Part shown: piece after piece, positions 36,544 to 49,551 of the stretch
How positions within the stretch are numbered: the stretch's first letter is position 1
Layout: the number at the start of each line of letters is the position of its first letter
Source: Vitis vinifera
Taxonomy: Eukaryota; Streptophyta; Magnoliopsida; Vitales; Vitaceae
DNA: 64,000 nt
Direction of reading: 5' to 3'
Assembly: GCF_030704535.1 (NCBI RefSeq)
Contig: NC_081812.1
Coordinates: 17,369,501 to 17,433,500, forward strand
Program-made: the position numbers and the translations under genes
Notes under the pieces: model-generated
What the model was told of the DNA's origin: nothing
What the model saw: only the letters and a program-made list of their open reading frames with translations
The model's database searches: none

Positions 36544-37200
36544 TAACTATTCCTTGGACCTTAAAGCTTCGAACCCATCATCGAATCTCCCAACTAAAAC
36601 TCAAAATACTGTTTCTACGATTTCTGGAAGTTGCTTTTTTGACAGAAATTTTTATTTCAAAACGAACAAAAATCAATTCATAAAGCAATAACTAAGAACT
36701 TTTTTTCCCTTTTCTGCAGAAAACAATCATTCGCCCATCAAAAACACCATTTGCTTCAACAAATCCGAAACAGAGAGCAGCTATAGATCCAAGATAAAGT
36801 TGAAAATTGGCTCAGTAGATAAGAGATCCTGGCGATATCGGCAAGAAAGCTTAAAGATATGCCATGCCCAAAACGACACCGTTTCGAACGGAGGAATCAA
36901 ATGGAAACGAATCAAACGACGCCCACTTGTCGCGTAAAACGGCGGAGCTGAAGGGGAGGGCAGTGGCAACTCGTGTGATATACCCTTCGTTGTTGCCGGA
37001 TGTTGGGGATAGAGGAGTCGTCTGAGCGTGGAAATCTTGCGCTGGCATTCAAGGGCGAGGCTTCTACTCTCTGACTGAAGCCATGGAGGGAGTAGTCCTC
37101 GCTTCTCACTTCTCGGATTTTCAAATTGGAAGGGGAGGTATTTGAAACATTTAGTATGCAGAGCAGCTATGTAACTGACCACAAATGGCCTGGAAATTAC
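36544..37200 (-). promoter_or_regulatory. 5' leader and promoter of the basic Ser/Pro-rich protein gene
   Basis: Moderately GC-rich sequence upstream of the start. Overlapping short ORFs in several frames are not conserved-looking. No clear TATA box. Confidence 0.35.
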
Positions 37201-38630
37201 GGAAATGCCATTATACCATAAATACGAGGTTCTCCTATTAATTTCACCATTTTACCGCAATTAACTCAAAATTAACTCCCGGAGTTGAGCCGCCCTCACA
37301 AGTCACAACCAATGATGGTGAAAGATGCCACTCTCCAACTGCTGATGCATCACATGCACAATTACTTTAGGGCGTGTTTGATAAACCCATTTAATATGCA
37401 TATATTTATTAAAATGACAACTTAAATTTTTTCTAAAATAATAATTTAATTTTTTTCTAACAATATTTGGTAAAATCTAAATGAAGTTATTAAGTGTGGG
37501 CAATTATGTCGTTAGAAAATAAGAGAGGCCCATTCTGGAAATCAGATCAATTTACAAAAAAATAAAAATAAAAATTGAGAAAAGGGAGGTTGGGCATCGG
37601 GGCACATGCCACAAGATTGACTACTCGATACAAAGCGCCACGTGGCATTAATCCGCCCGCAGATTCAAACTTGTTCTTTAAAGTTCAAAACATGCAGTGA
37701 GTTCAACGTGGCCTGTCGGATTCCTCGGGATGTACTTCGCCATCCATATCATCTGATGCCCTCCATTTTCAAATTTTAATTTATTCAAATTTTAAACAAA
37801 TTTAAATAGTATTCAAAATTCAAATTAAAAATAACCTTCATCTTCCAAATCCTATAACATTGAATTTTTGCTGGAGATCAAAGAAATTTCAGTTGAATGA
37901 ATTCTCGAATTTGATTTTTCAAACCGACACTGTATCTACTCGCCGTGTATAATTTATAATAGCATCTCTATCAAGTAGGTGTTTTCAATCGACCAAACTT
38001 AAAAATTCCTTTGGACAAATTGAGGGCGCAATAAAGAAGGGAACAGTGACATTGATACGGGCATGGTCGCATATGGCCAAAACGACTTCACTTAAAAACT
38101 AGAAATAGGCGATATCTAAAATTCAAAGTGGAACCACACCCACTTGCCCAGCCATGTGCCGCCCTCAGTGTCCATGTCCCCCATGGCCCATGGACCCCAT
38201 CCTACACCTGCTCGTATGCTCACTGTGTGTCCTTTCCATAAATCCAAAATCTAGAAATCTTCATGATTGAGGGAGTCGGTGTCAGAGCATATAGAGACAA
38301 GGATGTCTCGAACATTTTGCACATGACCTGATATCAATATATCATATCAGTATAGGAAACAAACTTGCTTCCTTAGTTCTTTTAGATCGGACGCAACAGG
38401 TTTTTCATCAACAGCTTATACGATGAATCATTCAAACGGGAAAGAATTGTTTCTGGGCATGACCAGGGAAATGTCGTTGGAGAGTGACTATGTAGTGTGT
38501 GACAATTGAGGTTTTATTTGTTCCGTAGTATTTGTTCTATTAGTGTTCGTGGTTTGGTGGTCTGTGTTGTGATATTAATCTGGATTTTAAGAATTAAAAA
38601 CCTTTGTTTAGTATTTGATTTCGAAAATAC
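37201..38630. other. Intergenic; perfect palindromic G-box at 37637-37646
   Basis: GCCACGTGGC is a perfect 10-bp palindrome that could serve the gene at 36543. Otherwise no feature recognised. Confidence 0.45.
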
Positions 38631-39500
38631 TTTTGAAATGGTACAGCAATTGACATGACCTAAAAATTATTACTTTCAAAAGCTCTTTGAAATGGTACAG
38701 CAATTGACATGACCTAAAAAACCTATCATGAAGAGCAATGAAAAGGCAAACATTTATCTCCCAAGTACTAGATTAGATGGGGATTAAGGTAATTATTCTA
38801 AAGATAGCATGTCCTAGGTCACACAACAATCATCACTAAAAAGGGGTCTGCATTGATGGCATATGTTAGGTCAAGATGAGATTCTAAAGATAGCATATGA
38901 TTGGTAAAGCCAAAGTCACTTGAAAAAAAACATATGGAGCTCAATATCATGCCAGAAGAAGATGTGAAAATAGAAAATGACAAACTAAAGGTCGCACTAA
39001 AAAGGAAATCCAAAGTTGATCCATCTAGTAATATAGAAAGTGTGAACAACTTTAGATTCAATGTATCTAAAACTACTATCCATCTAGTAATATAGAAAGT
39101 GTGAAATAAGGTTAATTAGATTAAGAAAAATACGAGGGTGAATTGAGTTTTTAAAAGCTTTTCAAAAACACACTTAATTAAACATTAAATAGAGTATTGA
39201 ATATAAAGAGATAAAGAAAACAAAAAACGCAAACATAAGGTTAATAGTAGTTCGACAATTCTCGCCAAAGTCCACTCTTCTTAAGCTCTTTATGATTGAG
39301 GGTTCCACTAGTTTAAAACTTTGACCAAGTTTCCAAGTATTTACAATTTGATTTTTGGCTCTAATGAATATTACAACTTCTCTTCAAGTATATTTAGTTA
39401 AACCACTTTTGCCTAAGATTTTTAAAGAAATGCTTGGGTTTTGATAAAATATATATTTAATTCAAGAATCGAAAATAAGATAATGCATGATATTAAAAAA
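38631..39500 (+). repeat. Repeat-derived segment with direct repeats and a coiled-coil-like ORF
   Basis: TTTGAAATGGTACAGCAATT followed by GACATGACCTAAAAA occurs at 38633 and 38690. ATCCATCTAGTAATATAGAA occurs at 39018 and 39079. Between them an ORF (38901-39095) encodes a Lys/Glu-rich stretch (EEDVKIENDKLKVALKRKSK), reminiscent of the coiled-coil parts of plant retrotransposon gag proteins, but no definite element could be named. Confidence 0.35.
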
Positions 39501-41415
39501 ATAAAAAAAAATAAAGAAAAAGAAGAAACCTTATGTACACCTAAATATTCATCTTACATTTGATTCTTAAGCTTAAACAGTCTTCATTTTCTCTTAATCT
39601 TACATTTCTTAGACTCCTTGATAATTGACTTGATTTTCATTTGAATCTATTGAGTAATACCTAAAGTTTATCTTGATTTTAAATTATTAGTATATTAACC
39701 ATAATTTGTTATCATCAAAATGTAATTAAAAAAACCATTAAACTAATAAAAAAGTATCTACAAAAAAAGATTGAAATTGAATACAAGTGACCCATATAAT
39801 CAATTAAAACTATAAATACTAGAGGGGATTGATTATTTACCTTCTTCATTGATCTCAATTGAAAACTTTTTTTTCTCCTCAATTAACATCTTTTGTGGAA
39901 AAATCCAAGTTTCTTTTCAGTATAGTCAAAGTGAAAAATAACAACTTGAAGGGTCAATGACTTCAATTGAAGTTGAATATACACCGGAGGAATTGGATAC
40001 TACATATGTTTTTATCTAAAACCATGTCTTGGTTAAAACATTATCTAGAATATTAACATGAAACACATTAATAATAAATAAAAGCCATGCACCACCAATA
40101 ATCTAAGTTCTTCAAATAATTGACTCAAAGTGATGAGGATTTCATCCCAACTAGTTCAACAAGAACTATCAACTCGACTTGATCGAGATGCTAAATTTAG
40201 TAAAATATATAGCTATAATGATAATGCAAAAATGTAAAAAGAAATCAAGTATCAATTTAGACATTCACCTTGACCCAAGCACAAAGAATACATACATTCT
40301 TTCACATTTTTAAATGATCTTAATTTTATTTTTTTTTACTTTCAAATGGTCCAAAATAAGCACAAGACAACAATCCTCTAAACCTCCTTTTACCATTTTC
40401 TGATAAAAATTCCATGCCAACTTGAACACTAGATGAAACCACTAATCTCCTTTCCCCTTTACCCCTTTTCCCCTTTCCACTTTCCTTTCAAGACATGTGA
40501 GAACCTCTTTGCCCTCTACTTTGTTCTTTTCAAGACAATTAGGAAATCTCCCTCAATACAAATAAAGAAGGGGAGAATCAAAATATCTAGTTTATAGATC
40601 ACTCCATTCTTAGGGTACCACGATCAAAATTTATCACTCCGCTCTTAGAATACAATGTCTCCTCATCCTACCTTTAGAATTCAAGATGAAACCACTCTTC
40701 TCCTTTCTCCTTTCTCCTTTCCCTTATTCTTTTTAAAACAACTATGACTCAATGTGAATAAAGAAGAGAGTCTAAACTTTCAAAATTCAAGATAAACCAC
40801 TCTTCACCTCCTTTCCCTTATTCTTTTCAAAACAGCCATGACTCAATTCAAATGAAGGAGAAAATCTAAAAACAGAGCAAGGCATTATTATGCATTACAC
40901 AATGATAATGAGTCTAAATATAACACTTCAGTTTCTTTGTTCACAAAAACTCCTAAAGAAATCCATCATCTCATTCTCACAAAATTCTAACAATTTTAGA
41001 ACAAAGCCATGGTAAACTTATCCATTCCTACCTTACCTAGGTGGAGGTCAAAAAGACTTCATCCTGGAAAACGCACCTCCAAACCCACTTTAATGACACC
41101 CCCTTCTTAATATCACTTGCTTGTGAAATCATGCCTTCGTATTTAAGCACACTTTTTGTTTTTCCTGTTGATCAATTAAGAATTATCCTTGGCAAATAAT
41201 CTTGTTAAATATGGTCAAAAGGAGACTAGTATTGATGCAATAATGCAATTTAATTATTAACCAATGGAAAATGCCATCATTCAACCCCCATTTTGTGAGA
41301 CCTGCAAACTAACCAATTTGAGAATCCGGACAAGCAGGTCCCACGAGAAGGAAGGTGTTTTATCAGAGGATGTACAATTAAAGAAAAATTCACATTTTCC
41401 AAACTGAATGGCTCA
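39501..41415. other. Intergenic with a degenerate tandem array at 40420-40870
   Basis: At 40420-40870 units of roughly 105-125 bp recur imperfectly: CCACT(C/A)(T/A)TC(T/A)CCTTTC..., TTATTCTTTTCAAAACA and CATGACTCAAT..., then AATAAAGAAG..GAG..TCTAAA. The last 150 bp are probably 3' UTR of the Yippee-like gene. Confidence 0.5.
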
Positions 41416-44382
41416 TCATGCGTCTTCCACATCACTTCCACCAGCCTGAATGTCCTGATTAACATAGGTGCTTCCATCAGGACCCAACACCTTGAACCTG
41501 CTCAGCCACAAAATCTCTCTCAGGCCACCTCAAAATAATAATAATAAAACTAAAGATAAAATAACTTTACCACCACAGATCGTAATTGAATACCTCTCAA
41601 GAATAAATTTTCCTTCCTTGTATTGTTGGGACTTCTCATGTGCAGCCTCCTAATTTCGATAATCAAAATTAAAATCCCAAACTAGATCAAGTAACAGGCA
41701 CAAAGTTAAAAACTCAAGCAATGCAACAGAATTTCTGAACCAGATCTTACATATTTCCATCCAACAATGGAGCCACACCCAACACAGAATATGTCAACAA
41801 CAGTGTGCATTCCAGTCATCATCAACCGATCTTCCTTCTCTCCGACTGTGACATTCACACTGACATGCATTTCGAAGCAAACTATCAATTAAATGATGCA
41901 TGTGACTGGCAAAATGCAAGGGAATTTATTTCTTAGACATTGATAAAAGGAGTGAAAACAATGGGATTCCTTTTCTTTTCAAAAAAGAAAAAAAAAATAT
42001 GGTTTTAAGTTTTATTTTTATTTTTCACACAACCCAGGCTCATCACTTTATTGGTGGAAATCAAATCAATCCACTTTTGCCAACTTCCTGACAAGCTGAT
42101 TTCATAGTTGCCACATTCTCCATGTTACTAATACAGATTAGGAGAAAGACAAAAGAAATGAAGTCAATCCCCTATTGCCAACTACCAGCAGAGATGATTT
42201 CATGGCTACCATATTATTACTTATCAGGATAGGAAATAGTGGCAATTACAATATGTAGTAACATATTTTGGGCCATCTACAGCCATTCCCTCATGACAAG
42301 CATCTGATGCTCCCATTTGACGCATCTCCAACTTAAATGTAACCAGGTCAACACCGATGACTTAAGAGAAACAGTTCATACACATAAAAAACAACAGCAC
42401 ACATGCATACATAATCCCTTCTTGTCATCCCACACTGTAAGAGACAAACGCTAACAACCTACCATAAAAGATGAAAATTTTCATAGAATACTTACACCTT
42501 ATCAAAGAGATAAGCCTTCCCATGTTTGCTGTGAAAAGCCTGCAACATGAAGATATATGAGCTTAAGTACATGCCTCTGCCAATCCTGACTGAAATGGAC
42601 ACAAAGAAGGATACAAAAAAAGAAAAGGGACTACAGCCCCCAAGGGTTTCAGTTACAGCAGGTTAAAGAGAGAGTACCCTTCTCTTTTGCAATTTTCTGT
42701 ATTCTAAACTCCCTAATCAGGGAAGAATATGATAGTGAAAGATTGGTTAACAGTTGATTTACACAGGTGTTTTACAGGTGACAGTATCAGAAAACTAAAT
42801 GGCAATAGATCTCCATTACGAAGAAAAGCTTCATAGGCTAGTAATAGTAATATATTCCATCCATATACTCAAACCTAGTTAAGCTAAAATCACAATATTG
42901 AAAAGACATGAATAATGTGAAACTGAATATGAACTCATAATCATTTTATTTACCTTGATAGGTTGGAGAATAAAATTCAGGAAGATTTATCCCTATAGAT
43001 AAGTCATTAGGATTCCAAATTGAAAATCCCATTTTTTCAAATCATTCTTCCTGTCAAAAATTCATATTGTAAAGTAGAAATCCCGGAAGTGTTATTCATT
43101 CACCATCATCAGACTAGGCAACTTTCTTTACCACATAAGTGAAAAGCTAATCTCTTTTCTGGCAAATTATTGTTAGCACATTGTGACAAACATTTAAAAT
43201 CAAGGAATTTCAACCATATAATTCTAATCAGTAAAAATAAACAACACTTAATCCTGTAAGAACTTCAGTTCCAACAGAAAATAGAAGTAAACATTGGTGT
43301 CCATAATCAAGAGGGTCAAACATATTGAGCGTCCAATTTGCTTTTATTTTCATTTTTTTATGGTTTGAAATTAAAGACAACTCAATAGTTCATCAAAATT
43401 CTTTGAGGCATTGGATGCTCCATTCCTGAATTTAGGATTCTATACCATCACCATGTTTTGGGATGTGCTGTTGTACTCTACATCACTAGGGTGCAGTTCT
43501 AGCAAGCTAGATGGTAGAAAGAGGTAAGAAGATTTTTAGGAATTGATAAGCAAGAAAAAGGTATTCAATCACAGCAGGAGAGAGGGAATATAAAGGATTT
43601 TCGGAATAAATAAATCAGTAAAGGAGAGATTTTCATAAAATTTTAATTTCTTTTTCTTTCTAGAGTTTCTCATAACCCAAAAACATAAACAGAAAAATAG
43701 TAACAAAACAAAATAATGTGAATGACGATTTACAGTGAAAAAATAAAAAAGAGTTCCAAAAAAAGAAAGAAAAGAAAATCTCCTCGAGTCATCGATGACA
43801 ATTGAAATTGGACATAAAAACAGAAGGGATGGATGAGTTCCTGAGATTGAACTCTTCCACTCACACGATGTATCCCGGATGCAATTGAGACTGCTAAACT
43901 AATTCAAAATCTTCTATATTAGATGCGATGAAGAAGACTAAACCTTCCTCTAGTTGGATCATTAAAAAGGGAAAAACACATTTGAAGTACAACAAGCCAC
44001 CAAATTTCAATAACAGATATCGCAGTGAAATTCGCAAAAGGATTACAACAACAGATGGAAATCGGGTTCCTTTAATTTACAGATTTCTGAACAAAAAAAA
44101 AAGTCCTGTAACTGGAATAATCCTCCAGAAACAGAATGGAAATATCAAGATCAACATAATGCACCAAACAAAAAGTACAAAGGCAATAAAACAAGATAGG
44201 CCTTTTCCTGTTCTTTCTGAATTTCCTTTCCTGGGTGTATATAGAAAAGAGAAATATGAAAGGGTGGTGGCATTGGGGGAAACCTTGGAAATAATTTGAT
44301 TGGCATACGCAAAATGGGTCTTGCAATGCTTGCAGCTGTAGACTCTGCCGCCATCAAGAGTAACCACAAAAAGCCTACCCAT
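41416..44382 (-). CDS. Yippee-like zinc-binding protein
   Basis: Five exons read leftwards: 44284-44382, 42496-42539, 41751-41859, 41594-41649, 41416-41497. Phases close and give 129 residues, the usual length for plant Yippee-like proteins. The sequence begins [20 protein letters not shown] and continues with [20 protein letters not shown] and [16 protein letters not shown]. The two CxxC pairs (CKHC, CVGC), about 50 residues apart, are the expected zinc ligands of the Yippee/Mis18 fold. It ends [20 protein letters not shown] then DA. Animal YPEL4/5-type proteins belong to E3 ligase or centrosomal complexes, whereas the plant function is poorly known. Exon 2 is only 44 nt. The ATG at 44380-44382 matches the conserved family start. 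Confidence 0.93.
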
Positions 44383-44680
44383 TCTCACCCACCACCTTGG
44401 TTCAATCGCACTCCCCTTCTCTCCCTTTCCCTTCAAAACCACAAAAAATACCCAAATCACACTGTCACACCAAACAAATACCTCGTTTTGGTCGCTACAA
44501 CTTATGTTTTCCAAGCAACCAAACAAACCGCGTAAAACGCGCACGATAACGGAAAAAATGGATCATTATCAAGAATTTTTCAAAGAAAAAAAGTAGAAGA
44601 AAAACTGAAAAAGCGATCGTACCGGCGCTGTGAGAGTCAAATTGTAACGTCTTCGCTGTCTTCATTTATACGCCCCACCG
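44383..44680 (-). promoter_or_regulatory. 5' leader and proximal promoter of the Yippee-like gene
   Basis: CT-rich on the sense side near the start (44390-44450), with GC-richer sequence at 44525-44690 typical of a plant 5' end. No TATA box recognised. Confidence 0.35.
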
Positions 44681-46284
44681 ACGCAGCACTCCTTAAACTT
44701 CCCATATCCTCAATTAACCATTTCGGATTGTTTTTTAAAATATTATTAAAAATAGTTATTAAAAAAAAAAAAGAAGATAATTCTCACCATTTATTTAATC
44801 TTTACAATTTTTTGGAAAAGATAAATTCACTCTTCTAAAGATCAATTTTTAAAAGGAAACGTTTATTTAATGTCCATATAAATATATGAATAAAAATATT
44901 ACCTCATTTACCTTCTTTTTTTATTTTTTATTTTTATCTAATTAGAGCAATTGAAATAAACCAATATAAGATATCATTTTCCCCCCATTTTATCTATGAT
45001 AAAATCATATTTTTATGATTTTATTATATTAATTATATTTTTTTTATAATTACCTTATTTGGTTAGGTTTTAAGAATAATATATTAAGATAGTGTTTATT
45101 TTTGTATTAAATAAAAAAAGTCAAAATATTTTACTTTTTCCATTCATCTAAAAATAACTCATTAAAATTAACTAACATAACAAAACTAATAACAAATTCA
45201 CTTTAATTATATTGGTTAATATCAATAAAAAATTTTAGTTGAAAAAATCAAATATTTTAATTTTTTTCTATTAAATAAAAAAACAAACACCACTTAAGTA
45301 TTAAGATTCTATACTTGACAAAAAATATTTGAAAATAAATTCACCAATTGATCATTTTAATTAAAATAAATTTTTATCATGTGGTTACAACTTAAGTTAA
45401 ATTATTTAGCTTTTACTTTTAGCTCACTTTTTTATTCTAATTTCCAAGTATATTTTTTAATATATTAATTTTGAAACCAAAAAAAATATCTCAAATGACT
45501 CACCATATAAATAATGTTAATGATATTTACAAATATAGTGGAGTTAAATTATTTAGTCCCAAAATTTTAAATTATAATAGAGCTTTTATTCAATTTTAAT
45601 TAGAAGAGGTAAGTTTGATTTCCAAAAAAAAGAAATTGAGCAAAAATGGGAAGGAAAAAACTAGACATAATGAAAAAGTGAAAAAATAAAAATAAATTTA
45701 AATTTTAAAAATTATATTTGTATACTACTTCAAATTTATTTAACTTATTTAAATTATTTTAAAAAACGAAAGAAAAAAAAAAGGAAAGAATTTGAATTAT
45801 GATTTGATTCCTTAAAAAAATAAAAAATAAAAAATAAAAAGGAAAGAAGGTTTGGGGGATGGAGGTGAGCGTCCAAGAGTGGGAATGATATCAAGGCCTC
45901 TGGAGGAGCACCCTGCCTACAGCACAAACAGCAGCACCCCGGCCAAATCCTCAAACAAATTTTGGCTAATCTACTCATTTGTCCTAAATTTACACTCCTA
46001 TGTCTGCCTTACAAGGTGAGTGTAAAACCAACATTATCTTTCTATTTCCTGAATCATGCTATTCTTATATTTTGAGCATGCAAAAACCAAATGGGATCGC
46101 ACCAGGGTCAAAATTTGACTGGGGGGTATATTGTTACATTTGTTACAGTATACACCAGCTTGTTTTCTTGCTCAAGATAGCCTCCAGTTCAATGATAGAA
46201 CACTGCCACAGCAAATGCTCAATAAATAAATAAATCAAGGATAAGTTTTCCTGAGCAAAACAGGAACCTGCAGTTCTAACACAA
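44681..46284. other. Intergenic, AT-rich; 3' UTR of next gene near the right end
   Basis: No gene or clear repeat recognised. A GC-richer patch at about 45860-45960 is open on the minus strand, but no family is recognised. Confidence 0.45.
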
Positions 46285-47950
46285 TTAGCCGAAAGAAATT
46301 CTGTCATGAGGGATTCTTCTCTCAACTTCCCCTATTCGCTGAGGAGGCCACACAATGTGGGTGGCCCTTCCGCAAGCTAAACCCAAAGGAACCTGCATTG
46401 GCATCACATTCAAGTTACAGAAAACCAAGACTCTGGCTAACAATCACACAGTTCAGTATATATATTAACATAAACAGTAAACAGTGTTGATTTCTGTTTA
46501 AGAAAAAAATCAACTAACAAGAACGCTCTAAAGCAGCTTCCAAGGGGGGAAAACTTGATTCCTGGAGGCAAAAACCAACTACTCTATTACAGAAATTAAA
46601 AAGAGTGATCGTAAAGTGTCACAGAGAGGTTATCTCTGAAGATAACATAGATAATCAGGAACAACATGGCCTAAACTTCAAACCAATATTAAATTGAGTT
46701 GTTACTCACTTACTCTTAATATATTCTTGGTATTAAGATTGATGCAGATAAGCAATCTAAATCATTATCTTTCTATGTGCGCAATTAGTTGAAACAAACA
46801 CACACACCACATTTGCCAATACTGATGGAGAGAACAAATTAAAATCGTCACAAATTTTGTTCTTCCTTCGTACACTAATTCTCTACCAAAAGCCTCATGC
46901 AACACCTATTCTCAGTATTATTATGCTAAGTCTACATCAAACTGCACATTTTATCGCCATTGACTGGTGCAGTAAACAACCTAAATCAGTATCATAGGCA
47001 CTAAGTTGGCCAAGGAGTGTGTCTATTTGTGTGTGTCTCAGAAAGCATGACATTGGAGAACAATTATTCAGAACTATTATGCCAAGTCTACTTCAAACTC
47101 AAATGTTTCTATATTTTCCAGTATAGACTTCTAAATTTGTGATCATGCAAATACCGAAATAAAATAATGAAGAATATAATCATCATTTAAACCTCCAAAG
47201 CCCCCCTCCTTCAAGTAATATAGGAACATGGTGTTAAGGCAACATACTGGGCCAAAAGATCTTGAATCCAAACTAGAAGCAGAATTGTCTCCCTCAACCC
47301 AACAATGCCCCTCTGGAATCCTCAAGGCATCATATGAATGTGGTGCTGTGATCCAATCCCCTGGCAAGGCAATTATTCTCTTTATTTGTTTCTCACGGTG
47401 ATTATTTGGGGAGCTGAAAAAGTTTGCAACTATAGCATAATCAGAATCAGTAATTAAAATTCCGCATCAATAGCATGCAACACACATATGCAAAAATGAA
47501 GAATGGCATTCAGATGATATAAAACACAGAACTCTTGCTGAAATGATATATTATAATGTAGGTATACAAATTATCCAGATTTTTTATTCTAATAAACATG
47601 CTAATAGAGCATCAATAAAAAGATTACCGGAATGCTATCACATCACCATGAGAAAACTTGTACTTTTCAAGGCAAAATTTCTCCAACAAGACATAATCAT
47701 CTGCATAAAAAAGAATGATCATTGCAATTAATTTTAAAACACAGGAGGGCAGAACTTGTTTAAGCTTTCTCTTAACTATGTTACCAGTCAATGATCCCAT
47801 AAAAGTTCTAGCATTGGGATTGAATGTGGGATACATGGAGAGGCCTTGCACATGGGCAATACTGGCATATCGATCTGAAATGGTAAGGCCTATGAGCCCA
47901 AATGTGAAACACTTCTTACCAAAGTCCCATAAAAAGTTTCGAGTTCCCAT
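46285..47950 (-). CDS. IMP2: Mitochondrial inner membrane protease subunit 2 (S26 signal-peptidase family)
   Basis: Four exons read leftwards: 47785-47950, 47628-47700, 47248-47413, 46285-46392. Phases close and give 170 residues. The N-terminal hydrophobic stretch (FTFGLIGLTIS) is a likely membrane anchor. It is followed by the catalytic Ser motif VQGLSMYPTFNP, then DDYVLLEKF, FSHGDVIAF, the Lys-containing KRIIALPGDW (general base region), GHCWVEGDN and SLDSRSFGPV. This order is that of S26 signal peptidases, closest to Arabidopsis At3g08980 (IMP2-like). IMP subunits remove sorting signals from intermembrane-space proteins. The ATG at 47948-47950 matches the homologous MGT/MGN start. The 5' leader is spliced and contains upstream ORFs. 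Mitochondrial rather than plastid location is inferred from the family. Confidence 0.9.
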
Positions 47951-49220
47951 ATCCAAGTCTCCTCAACCATATGCATGTCAGGCATAACCCGAAGCCATCT
48001 GCACCAATCATCAACATCCATTAAAGAAAATCAAGAATAAAAAATAAAAAAAAGAGAGAACAAAGGACCAAAATCTGCGATCTCACTGCCACATAGTAAT
48101 ATTCATCAAGCATTATGCATTTTTAACTAGACAATAGTAATCATGGATCTATCAGCCAGTGTCCTTATATCACAAACATTAGCCAAAAAATGTCTTCCTT
48201 AAGGAATTCATGTGTTCTCTTTATTTATCAAATCTTAGTGTTAGCTTCAGCGCTGTTGAGTTAAAATCTGTTGCAATTTTTTGTGCTCAAAAGAGCATAA
48301 TTCTAATATAGTTGCACCAAAAGGATCACCAAAACCTTCAATGAAGTTTACTTGGATGTTAGAAAAAAAAAAACATTCACCAATATGCAATTAAACCCAA
48401 ACAATAATGATCTTTAAACTACTGCAATGTCCATATCCTCTCATAATTCCAATCAAACCCAAGCTATTGGGGAAAAAAAACCCACTGGAAACCAGATTAA
48501 ACTATCTTTTGAAATAACTAGCACATATTCATAACTTAGGTTTCCCACCCTGTACGATAAGCCCAGGAAGCAACCTATCCCTGAATGACTACCCCAGAAA
48601 ATTACATGGAAGTAAATGTTTTTTCCCCAACTATAAGATATCAAACAGGTATAAAAAGATTTAGTTACTTGTGCAGTCTGACAACTATCCAGAAATGTAT
48701 GGGTGATCAGGTGTCTACGTCTCTGGCTTACAACCAAAACCCAAAAATTGAAAGAAAACGGCTCACATTACCATTGTACTTTAGCTGATTTTACAATGTA
48801 AATGGAACCTGCGTACGAAACCCAATACAGAAAATTCAGATTGAGGGAGTGTGTGGTGCAGAAAATTGTAAAACGCAACTCAGAAATTACCATTTACAAA
48901 GAAATATGGTCACGTTAATCGACCTCAATTTCCCCTAACAGTTAGGTACCGATTTTTTCTCCCATTTTCTTTCAATAAAATTTTAAAATTTTAAAATTTA
49001 AAAAATAAATATATAAAGAAAAACCTTTTACTCAACAAACCGATTTTCTCTCTCAGGTAGAATATGAAGAATCCAGTTTCCAAAAGGAAAAAAAAAAAAA
49101 AAGAACCCTGAGCAAGTGTTAGAAAACCTTTACCTGATCCGGAAGATAGAGAGCTGCTATGGGTTTTGCTCTGCGGCACAGTCCTACCATGGCTGTTGGA
49201 TCGTTTTCCTCTTGTAAGAT
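47951..49220 (-). other. IMP2-like gene 5' leader exon, leader intron and upstream ORFs
   Basis: A leader exon ends at 49134 (CAG|GTAAAG). A 1135-bp intron (47999-49133) ends GGTGCAG before 47998. Joining the two gives an upstream ORF of 25 codons starting at 49190 (MVGLCRRAKPIAALYLPDQ, then MASGYA and a stop), terminating 28 bases before the main ATG. A second uATG at 47974-47976 is out of frame and overlaps the main start. Confidence 0.5.
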
Positions 49221-49229
49221 GAAGCAGGG

Positions 49230-49310
49230 GCTGCTGGGCCTAACCCTCCTTTTCAAGGCCCTAGTCCAGCCCATTCAATTATTGGGTTTCTAGCTCAGCC
49301 CATCTTAATT
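49230..49310 (-). promoter_or_regulatory. Site II (TGGGCC/T) cluster, IMP2-like gene promoter
   Basis: Three TGGGCY-type motifs lie in 70 bp: TGGGCC at 49235-49240 (plus strand), and AGCCCA at 49268-49273 and 49297-49302 (TGGGCT on the minus strand). Site II elements are known to be enriched in plant nuclear genes for mitochondrial and cell-growth proteins, which fits the gene they precede. Confidence 0.55.
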
Positions 49311-49551
49311 TTAACCGTTTTTGCAGTTTCAGATTATTGTAACGATCGCTCTCCCGTGGGGCCGAAGGAGAGAGCGACGATGGGTTGCTTGGCAAAGTCA
49401 GAGATGGGGACCGTGGCGGCAAGGCCAGGGACGATATGGCGTTAGTCCGTGGGTGTGGTCGGATGGGATTGTGGCTGTGGGAAAGAGGGAAAATGGGTAT
49501 GGAAATATGATGAGGGAGTGATGAAGAGATGAAAGAAGAGAGTGTTGGCAA
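49279..49551 (-). other. Ser/Pro-rich 90-codon ORF of doubtful status
   Basis: A minus-strand ORF starting MPTLSSFISSSLPHHISIPI, rich in Ser, Pro and His and with few acidic residues, resembling an organelle transit peptide. It stops without a splice donor linking it to anything recognised, and it overlaps the promoter of the IMP2-like gene. It may be a first exon remnant or chance. Confidence 0.2.

Noticed and set aside
36781-37182. Overlapping minus-strand ORFs of 65-133 codons
   Set aside because: Several frames are open at once in 5' leader/promoter sequence; no conserved motif.
44077-44544. Minus-strand ORF of 155 codons overlapping Yippee-like exon 1
   Set aside because: Contains the true first exon, but its start upstream of MGRLFVV and its end in the intron are read-through.
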